Origin: Lingula anatina | Taxonomy: Eukaryota > Brachiopoda > Lingulata > Lingulida > Lingulidae | Length of the DNA stretch: 50,629 nucleotides | Direction of reading: 5' to 3' | Assembly (NCBI RefSeq): GCF_001039355.2 | Contig: NW_019774292.1 | Location: forward strand, 274,497 to 325,125 | Shown here: positions 26,048 through 37,700 of the stretch, in pieces | Numbering within the stretch: the first letter of the stretch is position 1 | Layout: each line of letters opens with the position of its first letter | Made by a program: the position numbers and the translations under genes | The notes under the pieces: model-generated | The model's input: the letters and a program-made list of their open reading frames with translations, nothing else | Told to the model about the DNA's origin: nothing | Databases searched by the model: none

Positions 26048-27828
26048 TTGTCTGGTTATATTAAATATATATGTACTTGTATACCGTGTAGTTTTGTGCC
26101 AAATTAAAGACACATTTAGAGAGACTAAAACGTATGGTCAGTAAACTGATCGATGTACTTATCTTTGCCATATTACGCAATAGGTGGAGTATATTCCTCG
26201 CCTCATCTCATCCAACTCCTCCCCAAGAGATACTTACAAATAAAAATAAAACGGGGGTCGGGCGTGCTAAATGCATTGCACCGTCTCACATACCACAATG
26301 CTACACTCACCTATTGGATACTGACGATACACAATGTTTTACTCGCCCAAAATATACTCACCTAACCCAGTATTATACTCACTCACAGAATACTCATACA
26401 ACACATAACAGTGCATCAAACTCACCTAGAGAAGTGTGCTTGGACGTCCCAAAGAAGAAGTAAACTAGCGGGGGGAAGAAGGACACATACAGACCGTGGA
26501 TGGACGGTAGACCTGCTAACAAGGCGTATGCCATACCTGGAAACGACACGATGTCACCTTTATGACTACATGTTGATACTGGTTCAATAAGATACCTTAC
26601 GGTTAATTTATATGTGATTCTGTAATTATACACTTTATCTTCACTATATACTCTTCACAAATAAGGAGGCACATCAGTAAACCAGCTATCAATAATTTAT
26701 ATGACATGACTGAGGCGATTATGCATGTAAGGTTTGGCACCCTGATCTTCCCAACAAGTAAAAAAAAAATTAAAAAGGAAGAAATACTTCAAAACAAATA
26801 TAAGAATATGATATCCGGTGAGCTAGTATATCGACAAAAGTTCAAAATTACAAAAGCCGTACCCAAGCATTGTCGGCTACATAATTTGTGTAAAAATGTT
26901 CTACAAAAAATGTACATTCAATCCGTAAAAACCAAGGACAGACTGAACCAGACTTATTCTATGGGCAAAGCCAACTTTCCATAAATTTTATGATTTCATC
27001 ATCAACATTCCAATACTAACTCAGATATTTAGATGTATTTAGAACACACGCGTATTTTAATACCCTTTATGTCTTTTTTAAAATTATAATGTATTATTAT
27101 AAATATTATTATTCACTTTTCAGTCGTAAAAAATCGAAATACTATCTGTAGTATATATTCTTCACACNNNNNNNNNNNNNNNNNNNNNNNNNNNNNNNNN
27201 NNNNNNNNNNNNNNNNNNNNNNNNNNNNNNNNNNNNNNNNNNNNNNNNNNNNNNNNNNNNNNNNNNNNNNNNNNNNNNNNNNNNNNNNGGGGGGGGGGGG
27301 GGGGGGGCGTCCGAGCTTCAAGTCGTTTTGGCCTTAATGCATTTTTCATTCTATTGTAATCCAATTTTTTCTAATTCTTCGCATAAATAACTGCAGCGCT
27401 TCGATCTAGTGTAGATATTGTATTGACAGTCATGACTTACCCTGCGGTAGATGCATTATTCCCACCGTCAACCCAGACACTAGGTCACCAATGAACCACT
27501 GGGGGAATTTATATTGCCTCATTATGGACACGAAGGGAAACAGGCGCAGCAAAAATCCCTGGACGCATCCTGACCCACACGTGCAGTGTTTCCGACATTG
27601 TTGGTGAATGCGACTGGCTGTTGTAACACTTTGTTTTGAATATCCATGTTGTTTATCAAAGTCGTGCTGTAAGTACACAGGCCTGACTGGGGTAAATGTC
27701 GTACTGTCGTCTGCTTCAGTGATGCCTGGTGTCGTCTGCTGAGGAAAACTTTGTATTGCCTGCCTTGACGATGCTTCACCGCCTTCTGTCGGAGGAGGTG
27801 GGTGTTTTTCTTTGCTACTGCTGTCCAT
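17897..27828 (-). CDS. SLC26 family anion exchanger, complete, 17 coding exons, 767 aa
   Basis: SLC26 proteins move chloride, bicarbonate, sulfate, oxalate or iodide across the plasma membrane. Exons in transcript order: 27828-27441, 26536-26426, 25908-25679, 25182-25012, 24773-24618, 23902-23820, 23393-23246, 22823-22710, 22513-22436, 22198-22103, 21386-21280, 21044-20975, 20663-20481, 19659-19480, 18969-18915, 18344-18221, 17906-17897. All junctions are GT-AG and phases close to 768 codons. Exon 1 ends and exon 2 begins in [20 protein letters not shown], the sulfate-transporter signature. [20 protein letters not shown] and [16 protein letters not shown] (Ser-Arg at the anion site before TM10) follow. 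The C-terminal STAS domain has [19 protein letters not shown], a variable insert, and [16 protein letters not shown]. The start has MDSSS with an open Pro-rich N-terminus. The last exon encodes only three residues and TGA. It resembles the SLC26A3/A5/A6 branch, but the member and substrate are not assignable. Confidence 0.95.
19442..19467. repeat. (GA)n microsatellite beside an SLC26 splice donor
   Basis: About 13 GA units following a short TG run. On the transcript this is a CT tract starting 11 bases after the donor of the STAS exon 19480-19659. Confidence 0.85.
19733..19820. repeat. 44-bp tandem duplication
   Basis: Two adjacent 44-base units, 19733-19776 and 19777-19820, both with GGTCATCCACAGCTTC and TATAAAACC and differing at about five positions. 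They lie in an SLC26 intron. Confidence 0.75.
24468..24529. repeat. 62-bp near-perfect hairpin in an SLC26 intron
   Basis: Arms 24468-24493 and 24504-24529 are inverted copies, 23 of 26 bases pairing (CAGGCCTACCCA mirrored by TGGGTAGGCCTG), with a 10-base loop. Origin unknown; probably a small foldback element. Confidence 0.7.
26015..26046. repeat. Poly(T) run of 32
   Basis: Homopolymer in the intron between SLC26 exons 2 and 3. It reads as poly(A) on the transcript strand, as left by a retroposed tail, but no SINE body was recognised next to it. Confidence 0.8.
27168..27288. other. Assembly gap (121 N) followed by a G-run
   Basis: Unknown bases lie in SLC26 intron 1, followed by 19 G at 27289-27307. 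The homopolymer probably broke the assembly. No coding exon is missing, since exons 1 and 2 join in phase. A lone N is also at 48856. Confidence 0.95.
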
Positions 27829-30800
27829 CTTTTGTTATATAAGCCAGCAAAGATGTGCTTCGAAAAGAGAATCGGACTTTTTATCGTACCATGCCCACAG
27901 AATTGCCTATTAAAGGTAAAATGCGATTTTTTTTCTTTGTAAGATCAATAAACTTGTACGCATCAATTTTGGAGCACGAATCCATATTTTACCTTAAACC
28001 ATGTTTTTTGTTCATTCATCATACGTACAAGTCTTTTACACTCTTGCTTAAAAGTGTGGGACATTTTGAAAACTATATAGGGAAACATTCATTTTAATAT
28101 ACTCTTCTGTGCCAGTTTTAACAAAATTATTTATCTCGACTTTAGCAACGGATATTATACAATTTTTTTATAAGGGAGGAGGAACCCTTTACTAGAGCAG
28201 TGCATAAAAGGCGGTTGTACTGTATGCACGTCTGCATTACGTGTGGCAAATCAGAGCAGAATGTGAATCAAATGTATGTTAATGTGTCTGTCGTTAATCA
28301 AGGCGTTGTACTTGTAAATTCTTAATAGGAAATTTGAATGGTGATTATGTTCCCTTTTATATCTAATTGATAACCCTGTGGGTTGAATAATGTATTTTCC
28401 ATGCTTGGCGCAATTTCAACCACAACATATAATTTTAATATTGTTTTGGACCATTTCATATTTTAGAAACAGTGTTTATAATCAAAACGGGAATAACTAA
28501 AAAAATAAAAAAATAAAATAAAAATAAAAAAACATACATCAATTAACGACCTTTTAAACAAAATTGAATAATATGATTAATAAGCCATGTTTTCCACAAT
28601 GATAAATATATAACTTCGCGTGGAATCAGTTTCAAGATTTTTCTTTAAAATGCACGATACGTGACATATCATGATAGCTTATTTGATAATAGTTATTTGT
28701 CGAATACCCCAAAATATACATGGTTGACAAAAAGAAAGAAATTCCACTTTTTTCATTAGAGAAGGTGAATGCCCTCCTCCAATACATCTATTTTGTTCAT
28801 TAGCTTAATCATATGTTTGTTTGTTTATTTAAGTGACCTGTGCTATAATGCAAGTAATACAGATACATTTCATTTCTTTTTGCACCAAGCCCCAGTGGGC
28901 TTATAAGTCACTGTTTCATTTATATTATTCTAATATATTAATAAACAAGAAAATACATAGAAACAATAATCATATACCAGACAGTAGAGCAATTTACGTT
29001 TTTATACTAAAATCTTATATATATGGACAAGATGCACATATATAACCAACGCTCAAGGCTCTCAAGACTTTCCGCACGTTCTTTGTGACGGTCGAGGAAA
29101 TCTGTTCTATTCCCGTCTTAAATGTATGTTGACCCTGAACCTGACGTTAGATGTCATTTGCATTTTGTTACAACTTGTGTGGTTAAGATGCTTTTAATGA
29201 GACATATTACAGCATTGAAGTGCAGGGTAGATCTCGGCATTGGTATTATGCTGGAAGACAGTCTTCACTAGTTTATATATTAAAAACACATCCGTAGGCC
29301 TTACAGATAGATTACATAGCAACAGAAAATGTGCGAGAACATCAAAAAACACCGCTGGTAATAACCTCCATGTAGATTGTCTCTCTCACATTACTAAGCA
29401 CGTTTCTCCTTATCCTTTCATCTTTTCCAACTCACGTACTTGATGCTGAGGAGCAACTGCACAGATACGCCCAAAGTAACTATTTTGAGTCAAATAAATT
29501 GCTTTAACCCTTTTAATCTACAGGTACGACCTCGATTACAAATTAAATGCGTGGAATATACACTACGACCTAAATGTAGCTCAAATTTAATTTTTACTAG
29601 AAATTGCAGCATTAATGCTTAATCACCAAGGTGAATTATACCCAAAACCACTGACAAAATTATGATCTATAAACTAGTTTTTGACTTATACTGTATGTTT
29701 CCGATTTACTAATCTCTCTCCTACGTAAAGAAGTTGGTGGCAAAAATATACAATGTGACCTTGAAAACGGATTTGCAAATGATAATTGTTGCAATGGTTC
29801 TGGATTGGCATGATAAACAGAAAATTGCTGAAATGTCCAGAAAAATATTTTTGGGGCTTATCGAACTCTCGCAAATTGTATTTGCCTTAAAATGGTTACA
29901 AGTGCTATTTTTAAAATGATAAGTGCGTAAGTAAAACATTCGTTAAAATGACTCCGTAAAGCGTGCACTCCAACAGCAACTTCAATTAGTTTAAACGATC
30001 TCTTTTTAATCTTCCTTTGAACCATTAAGCTGTTAAAAACCATTAAAAATAATGCTTTACATAGGCGTACATTTAACTCTGCAATGTCAACTGCCTTCAT
30101 TCACTTAGGCGGTAAGTATACATACTAAATAACTATGACGAAATGTCAAGGTTTTCCGCAAATTACGCAATTGTGAACTATAAATCTACTTCCCCTGACG
30201 AGTAAGATTTAACTGACAGAAAATCATTTTTTTCTCTGATAAAATGACTCGAACAAGCATAGAGTAGAGCAAGACGTAAATGAATTGCGGGCGGGTAAGC
30301 AATTACCGAAGACAGCCGAGTGTGAAACTAATAACATGAAATGGATAAAAACGGTGTCTTTTTCGTCGAGTAATTTATCCATTTTAAAGGTTTTAATATT
30401 TAAAGTACTATTTCAAACACCATTTAGATATCGTTAAGTTAACAGTTTGACACATTTCCTTTGGTAATATGCCACTTATCACATCATATTATCACTTTAA
30501 TGAGCGTGACATTAAGCAGGTATGCTTAAGAGCACACTAAAACATTCATTCTCAATACATAGGTCCATTTAACATACTTTTATTTTATTAAAAATTAGCA
30601 AGCGGAATAATTGTGTCTCCAAGTGGAACTATACTAACATCAGTCAAGCAACAAAAACAATAATTACTAGATTTATCTGTTCTTACAAAAAAACATAAAC
30701 GGACTATCTCACTTCCTCCACTATCTCACTTCCTCCAAGTTAACTTTATTTTTTCTAAAGTAGAAAATGTGCAATTTGTCAGGTGGCAATAATGGTGTCT

Positions 30801-33492
30801 TACATCTCAGAAAATGTCTACAATATTTCTACTCACTCAATAAATACTACTTTCTAGGTGTCGCCGTTTTTTTTTTTTTAATTGAAATAACCTTCGTTAC
30901 GTCTTTTGTCGAAGATAATCATTTTTAGTTGTTGGATGTTTTTATAATATTCAAGCCATAATAAAATCTTCAATTCAATAACATCCATTATAAGCTAGAC
31001 GATATGGTATCAGGCCACAGTTAAATGTTTTACAGGAAACACGGCTTAACTGCATTCTCCTAAAAAGTACTAGTAATGCAAAAGCATTCGTTATCAGGCA
31101 TGTGAAAAAATATACTTGAGGCCGAGGACAAAACGTTTCAGTAAAATATACGTGCATCTCGTAATACCGCTTTAGCGCAGTCTAATTTTGCTAGTACTGA
31201 TCAAGTGCAAGTATTATCCAACAAGGTTGTTATTTCTTAACTTTCGTTATTAAAACCGTTATTAGAATTAGCGATTATATCTTTAACTTCATTTTTCACG
31301 TTTTTATTTTCTTCAAGTGGGCCTATTTTATTGAAAATGAGTATTTGCGAATTAAATTTTTTTCGAGAAATTTCTTCCGTTTTCGTTTCTTAAGCTTATC
31401 ACTAAGGTAAACTTTATGATTAATACGCCCAAACCAAGATTCATAAACTTGTTGTAGACTTTACGCTTTATCATATTTACCGACATACCAATATTAAAAA
31501 ACATACGCTCAAAGACTGTTCTGAACTTCTAAGTTTAAATTTAGTCTACTTTGACCAAATATAAATCAGTTATAGTGCAATAAAATAACAAATCTTCCCG
31601 GATTCTAAAACAAACTGTGGTTAATGTTATAGGGCAGTACCCTATTAGAGTGAAAAACCATGGTTTGACTTTAACTGACGTTGATCAAATTACTAGTAAC
31701 TTCAGTTTAGACCAATTTTTGGCCTCAGTTCTTTAGTGAAACTGGTGTGAATTGATAAAAAATCTCCAGCAATTTCTTGTCTCTCGGACCTAGATTATAG
31801 CAGACATATAATGCCAACACAAAACCCAAATTACTGCATTGATGAAAGTATCTACATTGTCACGCCTTACCTTCACTGCAGTCTCGCACTGAAAAGCGGA
31901 ATGGTCACTAAAGCAAGTGAGACTGCATGTCCTGCTTACGCGCAGCGAAGCACGTGCTATATTGGACCCTATCCACGATTAGCAAACAAATGAATGTGTA
32001 CCTATTTCTATTAGCATTATAGTCTCGTGTTAGAGAATTATTCTTCGCCATTACGATCTTACAGTGACGATGCATTTGGTGATTATTAGTTCAACTGTAA
32101 AAAATGTCGATTAAGTGGGTAAGGGTTGAAAAGACAAGGGCCCCGTATCTCGAAAGCATCGCGTATTGCGAATAACGATGTCACATAGAGGCTACAATGT
32201 ATTATATGGGGCGAGCATGGGCGAGTTATGGAATGGAGACGCTTGCGCACGGTCGCAATGCGCGATGCTTTCGAGATACGGAGCCCAGGTTAAGAAAGTT
32301 GTGGGCATTCTAGAATTATGCTCAGGAAGGTGATCATAATATTGATCAATGCTATGAACAACCGACCATTGAATAAAGCACACATGTACTTTCGATTGCT
32401 TTACTCGAAAGAAAGGCAGTCCCCAGGCAACGGCTGTGGTCCGATTGGGGGAAGGGGGGGGGGGCATGTGCAACGCAAAATTTCGACACCAGAACTTGGT
32501 ATTTTTGACATCAAAGTACAATTCTACTGAAAAGCCTTCCTTCGTTTTAAAGTACATACCTGTGAAAAAATATTTTCTGATTTGCCCTTATGGAACACTA
32601 ACATTTTGAACTTAGAAAGTAGTGTTATATAGAGCTGCCATTGTTCCCATAGGCTCACAGAAATCACGTGATACCCTTGTACCTGACGATTAGTTATGGC
32701 GATAATTTGACACTATTCACGAAGTCTACGCTCCTAAGTAGCGCCCTTAAACATCGATGCCCGTGCCCAGAAATAAATTAATAAATAAATAAAGTTTAAA
32801 GTGCCTTAAAATCCTGCAGCAATAAAAGTTTCAATTCTTTGCCCTTTATATAATCCATATTAAACGCCAATAAAAGAGTATGTTCTGAGTACATTCTAAC
32901 AGCAAATGGCACTTTATTTCAGAAATAATATGTAAAAAGTGTCCAATTCAAGCTTGCAATGACATTCTTAACTGCTAATCTTTTTCAACGAAAAAATATG
33001 TTCAAAATCATATCATTTTTAGACTGCAAAAATAAACAGTTTTCCGACTATGGTTTCAAAGTGGAGGATCAGAGAGGCGTTACTGCCTCCGGGTATTGTA
33101 CCACCAGCTGGAGTAAGCGCACTCGTATGGTAAACCAAAAAAGGGACACCACCACCAATGCTGTGCTTGACAAGCTCTACAAATTGCAATAAACAGATTT
33201 CTCTTTTTTTTTTGTAGAAAATTGCAATTTATAACAAAATCGTGGGGGGAGGTGAAAGGGGAAATCCAAGGTTGCAGTAAGAGTGGTGAATATAAGACTT
33301 CCCATCCAAGTTCAAAAGTAAATATAACTGCGGTTTATGGTGAAAAGTAAGTAGGTCAAATTCAAGGTCGCAGTAAGATTCTAATATATGACAAAAAAAA
33401 AAGGGATTAAAAAACCAATGAAACAATTCATCAAACTAAAATCAATCAATCAAAGTATTACATTAGTCTCACAAAACGTCACCATTAGTCTT
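27829..33492. other. Intergenic between SLC26 start and PARP14-like 3' end
   Basis: This holds the upstream region of SLC26, A-rich tracts (28497-28530), a 17-bp tandem pair (ACTATCTCACTTCCTCC, 30703-30736) and the 149-bp inverted-repeat element at 32138. A TAAA-type run lies at 32776-32796. No exon or core promoter motif could be supported. Confidence 0.5.
32138..32286. mobile_element. 149-bp MITE with 34-bp terminal inverted repeats
   Basis: The left arm starts GGGCCCCGTATCTCGAAAGC and continues ATCGCGTATTGCGA. The right arm is its reverse complement with two mismatches (GGGCTCCGTATC...). The interior is 80 bases with no frame. No clear target-site duplication could be read, so the superfamily is open. 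Confidence 0.75.
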
Positions 33493-33498
33493 TTTATT
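33493..33498 (-). terminator. Candidate poly(A) signal of the PARP14-like gene
   Basis: AATAAA on the minus strand, about 100 bases after the TAG stop at 33594-33596. Confidence 0.5.
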
Positions 33499-33593
33499 TA
33501 GGCTTGCCATAATGGATTTGTGGCAAAAATAACATCTCCAATACCAGTATTTCATTCTGAGATTATGACTTTGCTCTAGTATTAACGTAATAA

Positions 33594-34749
33594 CTATGCC
33601 TTGAACTTAATTAGATATTCGGGATAGGCTTGCGCGTCATAAAATATCACAAAAATGGTCGGTGTTTTTGTATTGTCTACCACAGAGTTGTATGTCTCCA
33701 GTGGTTTATCAGGATCTTTAGGGGGAGGAGTCAGCATCTTGCGGTGTCCCTTTGTGTAGGATCCAACAAGTACCTTGGCCAGGAACATAAACTGCTCCCC
33801 GGCTGCATTAGGCTTGCAGTACGAGGGCTGGGCAGAATAGGTGGCTTTTTTGGCAAAGTATACCCCTTTTCCAAAGATGGCGCCTGTATACATGAAACAA
33901 GAGCGTTACTGTTCAAAATATTCTGAAGCACTTTTCAGCAAAAATGTGTATTATAATTTCATGAGATAAACGAGAACACCAACAGATTTTATCCCTAATA
34001 AAAAGTGCTCTTTGGTAAGATCACTATGATGTAGACGGATTTCCCTTTTAAGTTCAGAACATATAATTTTAACCTATCATTCACTAAACAAGCACTGGAT
34101 TTAATAAACTGAACAATGGACTTAATGAATTCACTTACCAACGTTTAATCCACCAAAGCTTCTGTTAAACCCTTGGTGGCTTATGTAATCGCAATTAGCT
34201 TCTGACGTTCCATGAAAAAGTGACATCTCATTGTTCCTACAGAACGCAAACATTATGTTTATTGCACTGCTCACTGAGCAACAGTGACATTCTATAAGGT
34301 TATACACCACAGTCCAACGAAAAAAGCTGCAGATATGAAGAACTGTGATAAAGATCATTCGCCCTTTTTAATTAATTGATGCAAAGTTGATTTATTTTCA
34401 ATGTGAATATGTGTTCGAATAAATCTAAAAAAAAAATCTATATTATATATATAAGATTATAAGCAGCATAAAGTTCTCAAGATGGATCCAATGTGCACTT
34501 ACACCCCTTGGTTCTCACGCTCCAGTTTAGCACTGTACGTCTTATACTGCTTATATAAATGTGGGTTCTGGATTCTCAGCAGTTGAACGATTTTCTTTCT
34601 TCGCACACCGTCAGAGTCAAAGGCGGCGTTGAACTGCTCGGTCACTTTGTTGAACTCCTGGTCCCCAGCTTTTATATTAACTTGATGCACAGCATGCGGG
34701 ATATCACTGTCACGTGGTTGAGGTGACCAATGAGAAGGTAAGGAAGGAT
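33594..34749 (-). other. PARP catalytic domain (exons 26-28)
   Basis: Three exons form the ADP-ribosyltransferase fold. The first starts LPSHWSPQPRDSDIP. The NAD-binding His lies in SLFHGTSEANCDYI, the Tyr in GKGVYFAKKATYSAQ, and the position of the PARP1 catalytic Glu is occupied by Ile in TIFVIFYDAQAYPEYLI. An H-Y-I triad is typical of mono-ADP-ribosylating PARPs (established for PARP10 and others); the chemistry here is inferred. Confidence 0.92.
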
Positions 34750-37700
34750 CTGCAACCGAAAGCAATGCACAAAATGCCTGAATATAATTTTTTGCACAAA
34801 TTAATGATAAAACGGGGTATACCAAACCTTGACAATTTTTGTTTTCAAATGCACAGTTAACAGGCAAATACAGTTGAAAAAGAAACGCCTTAGGTAAAGA
34901 GCTCCATGGCGTGGTACCATTTACAGAATTCATTAAAAAATGATGATCCTACCTTTGACTTCTCGTATAACCTGGGTAACAATGCCTTTACTGCAATCCG
35001 TCTCTGTCATAGTGCTAAAATCCAACTTACAAGGACTGCCTTCTATCTCGTACACCACTGCCCCTTCCCTTGCTCTGTGAGCCAATTCCACGCGATAGTT
35101 TGTCATTTTATCAAAAGGCTCCCTACTCTGATCTTTAGCAGCTATCCAACACCTACAAAAAATAAATAAATCCAATTGTTTTTCACAATGACAGTTATTG
35201 TGTATGCCTCTGTTTGAAGTGTAGGGTAATGTAAGGACAGGGTAAGACAAATATTCCCTAATTGCTATCCTAACATGTATGTTTTGGATAATAAACAAAT
35301 GCCAGTGTTCACTGACTAAATGCCTTTGTATTTTTGCAAATGTCATTTTTACCGATGACGTCATGTTTGCGATTTTGGGGTAAATTTGCAAAATCGGTTT
35401 TTCATATACCCTTAACCTGAGCACCCACGGACACCGTTTCGATCTCCAATTTCATGACATCATAAGCACTTTGAAGCCCTCCCTGTGATTTATCTTAAAA
35501 GCCTTACGTCAGATATAATATCGTTGATAAGGCAAAGTATGTCCTTTGTTCAACGATGCATTGGGGGCAAATAATTCCATGACAAAACAAATTATGACGA
35601 AACTTTGTAAAATAAATTAAAGGTCGAATAAAAGTACAAATAGAGATAGGAACACTGCACCTGATTTATTTAAGAATGAAATAGTAATTTTGTGAACCGG
35701 GTATTCAGTGGATCAACTGTTGTACATTTTTCGTGGAGTGAAAAAAATTGATCCAGAAATGAATATACCAGTCTTCTGTTGTGAAACACAGTGAATGTGG
35801 GAACACGCCTGAAAAGCGAAGAGTAAATAAAAAAGAACATGGAGATATATACTTACCACTGAATTTTCTGCTGGAGTGCTGCAGCTTTTTCCTCCTCTGC
35901 TCTGTCTTCTATCTTCCTATGGATTATTTTGTAGATAGTGCTGACAGTCGGAGAAACATCCACAGGACATCCCACAATCGATATTGTTGACGTATTTGTA
36001 TCTGTAATAATGTTAAATAATTTATAAGAATTAAAACTAAAAAATATATTAACCTGGGTACAGTAATTGTTTTGCTTCCGAGCTTGGGTCTTAAATAAGT
36101 GCAGTATTCTGTAGTGTACAGTAAACATGTACAAATGAATTATGTAGCTTCGTAATTACCACACTGGGGTATATTTTAATGAAAACAAAATTTAAAATGT
36201 CATTTGCAAAGGAATAGGCTTTAACAACCCTATGCCTTACCTATGGTGGCTGTTACTCCTCGTTCGACCTCAAGGTCTCGTATTTCTGCTATGTCAGCTT
36301 GTGTTAGTGTATGTCCCTTCAACTCAATGATTTCCTGTTTACAATAATTACAATAAATAATCACATATTTATATTATTGGTATTTGTTTTACATGCATTT
36401 AAAGGCCTATTCTCGTCGCTTTGCAAATTATTCAGTGGCTATATCGAAATACTCAGGGGTACTTGTTATCTGTAAGAATCCTAAACGAACAGAATTCTGA
36501 AACCCGAACCAAGTAAAACACTAAAACCTGAGTACCTTTTGGATGTTCTGTTTAATAAAAGCTGCAATGTCCTCGTCTGTTTCGGCAACTTTATCGCTGG
36601 CTCCATATACATCAAGTACCACTCTTTGTAAAGCTGTAAGGCTTTGGCGTTGGCGCATGGATTGGCGACGACCTACATGTACAATTGATCAATGGAATGC
36701 AAAAACAAATGCAGTTAAGGTATATCAAGATTTTATAATACCAACTAACAGTGGATAAGAAATGACAAGTAAAACATCATCATCACACAACGTGTTCATA
36801 AATGAAGCTCCAGTAAAAATCATTTGCTGCTCAGATGGTTCTTATATCCTACTATATTTTATAGGGGAAAACCTGTTGAATTCATTCTGTCAATGGTAGG
36901 CCTGTCCGATACCGCTACAAATAAACCAAACATACATGAATAAATTTTGGGATAATAAAGTTAAAGTACAAGTTTGTGACAAAAACTTTAAGCCTTACTG
37001 GGTTTTTGAGTCACCGGGATTTACAAAACAACTGAATCAAAGCATTTAATGGTGTTTTCAGAATGTACCAGTACAGAAAAATACCTTTTCTTGTTCCTCT
37101 TGTAACTGTACTCTGAGCTCTTGCTTCGTCTATAAAAATCGGAATTTGCCCCTGGTCGTAAACCGTAACACAAATCATCTTCAAACTTTCAATATTATTT
37201 TCCTGGAGGGTCTGAAATATACCACTCAGTGTTTCTTTGGCACAAGTCGCTGGATCCAAGTTAGCTTTACCTGGAAAATGAATTCGGATAAACCATAAAT
37301 TGCACATTCACAACCACATGAAAAATGTAAAAAAATCCAAATCCAAATGTAGTGATGCATAAACTGGTGCATGAATATACACGATATGCTACCTTTAAAT
37401 GATACATTTACATATCGGCTGTATTGGGATAAATATTTGTTCACTTGGTGTCATCTTTGCGAACGGGCAAAGTGTTTGAACATACCTGTTCCTATGGCAG
37501 GAAAAGCAATTGAAGAAAATCCGAATTTCTCAGCCAGAAGTAAGCACTGCTGAATGCTTCGATGAATCTGATTGGCTGAAGGAATAACCACGTGGTAAAT
37601 TCTCTTAAAAGGAAGTTTGCCGGGTGCTACAATAAAAGACAAATTTTCATTTTTTTACTTCTATTGCAGATTATTTCAATAGTTTGGAACGAAAAAGTAG

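Noticed and set aside
27289-27307. G-run as a G-quadruplex regulatory site
   Set aside because: A pure homopolymer at an assembly gap; its length is not trustworthy.
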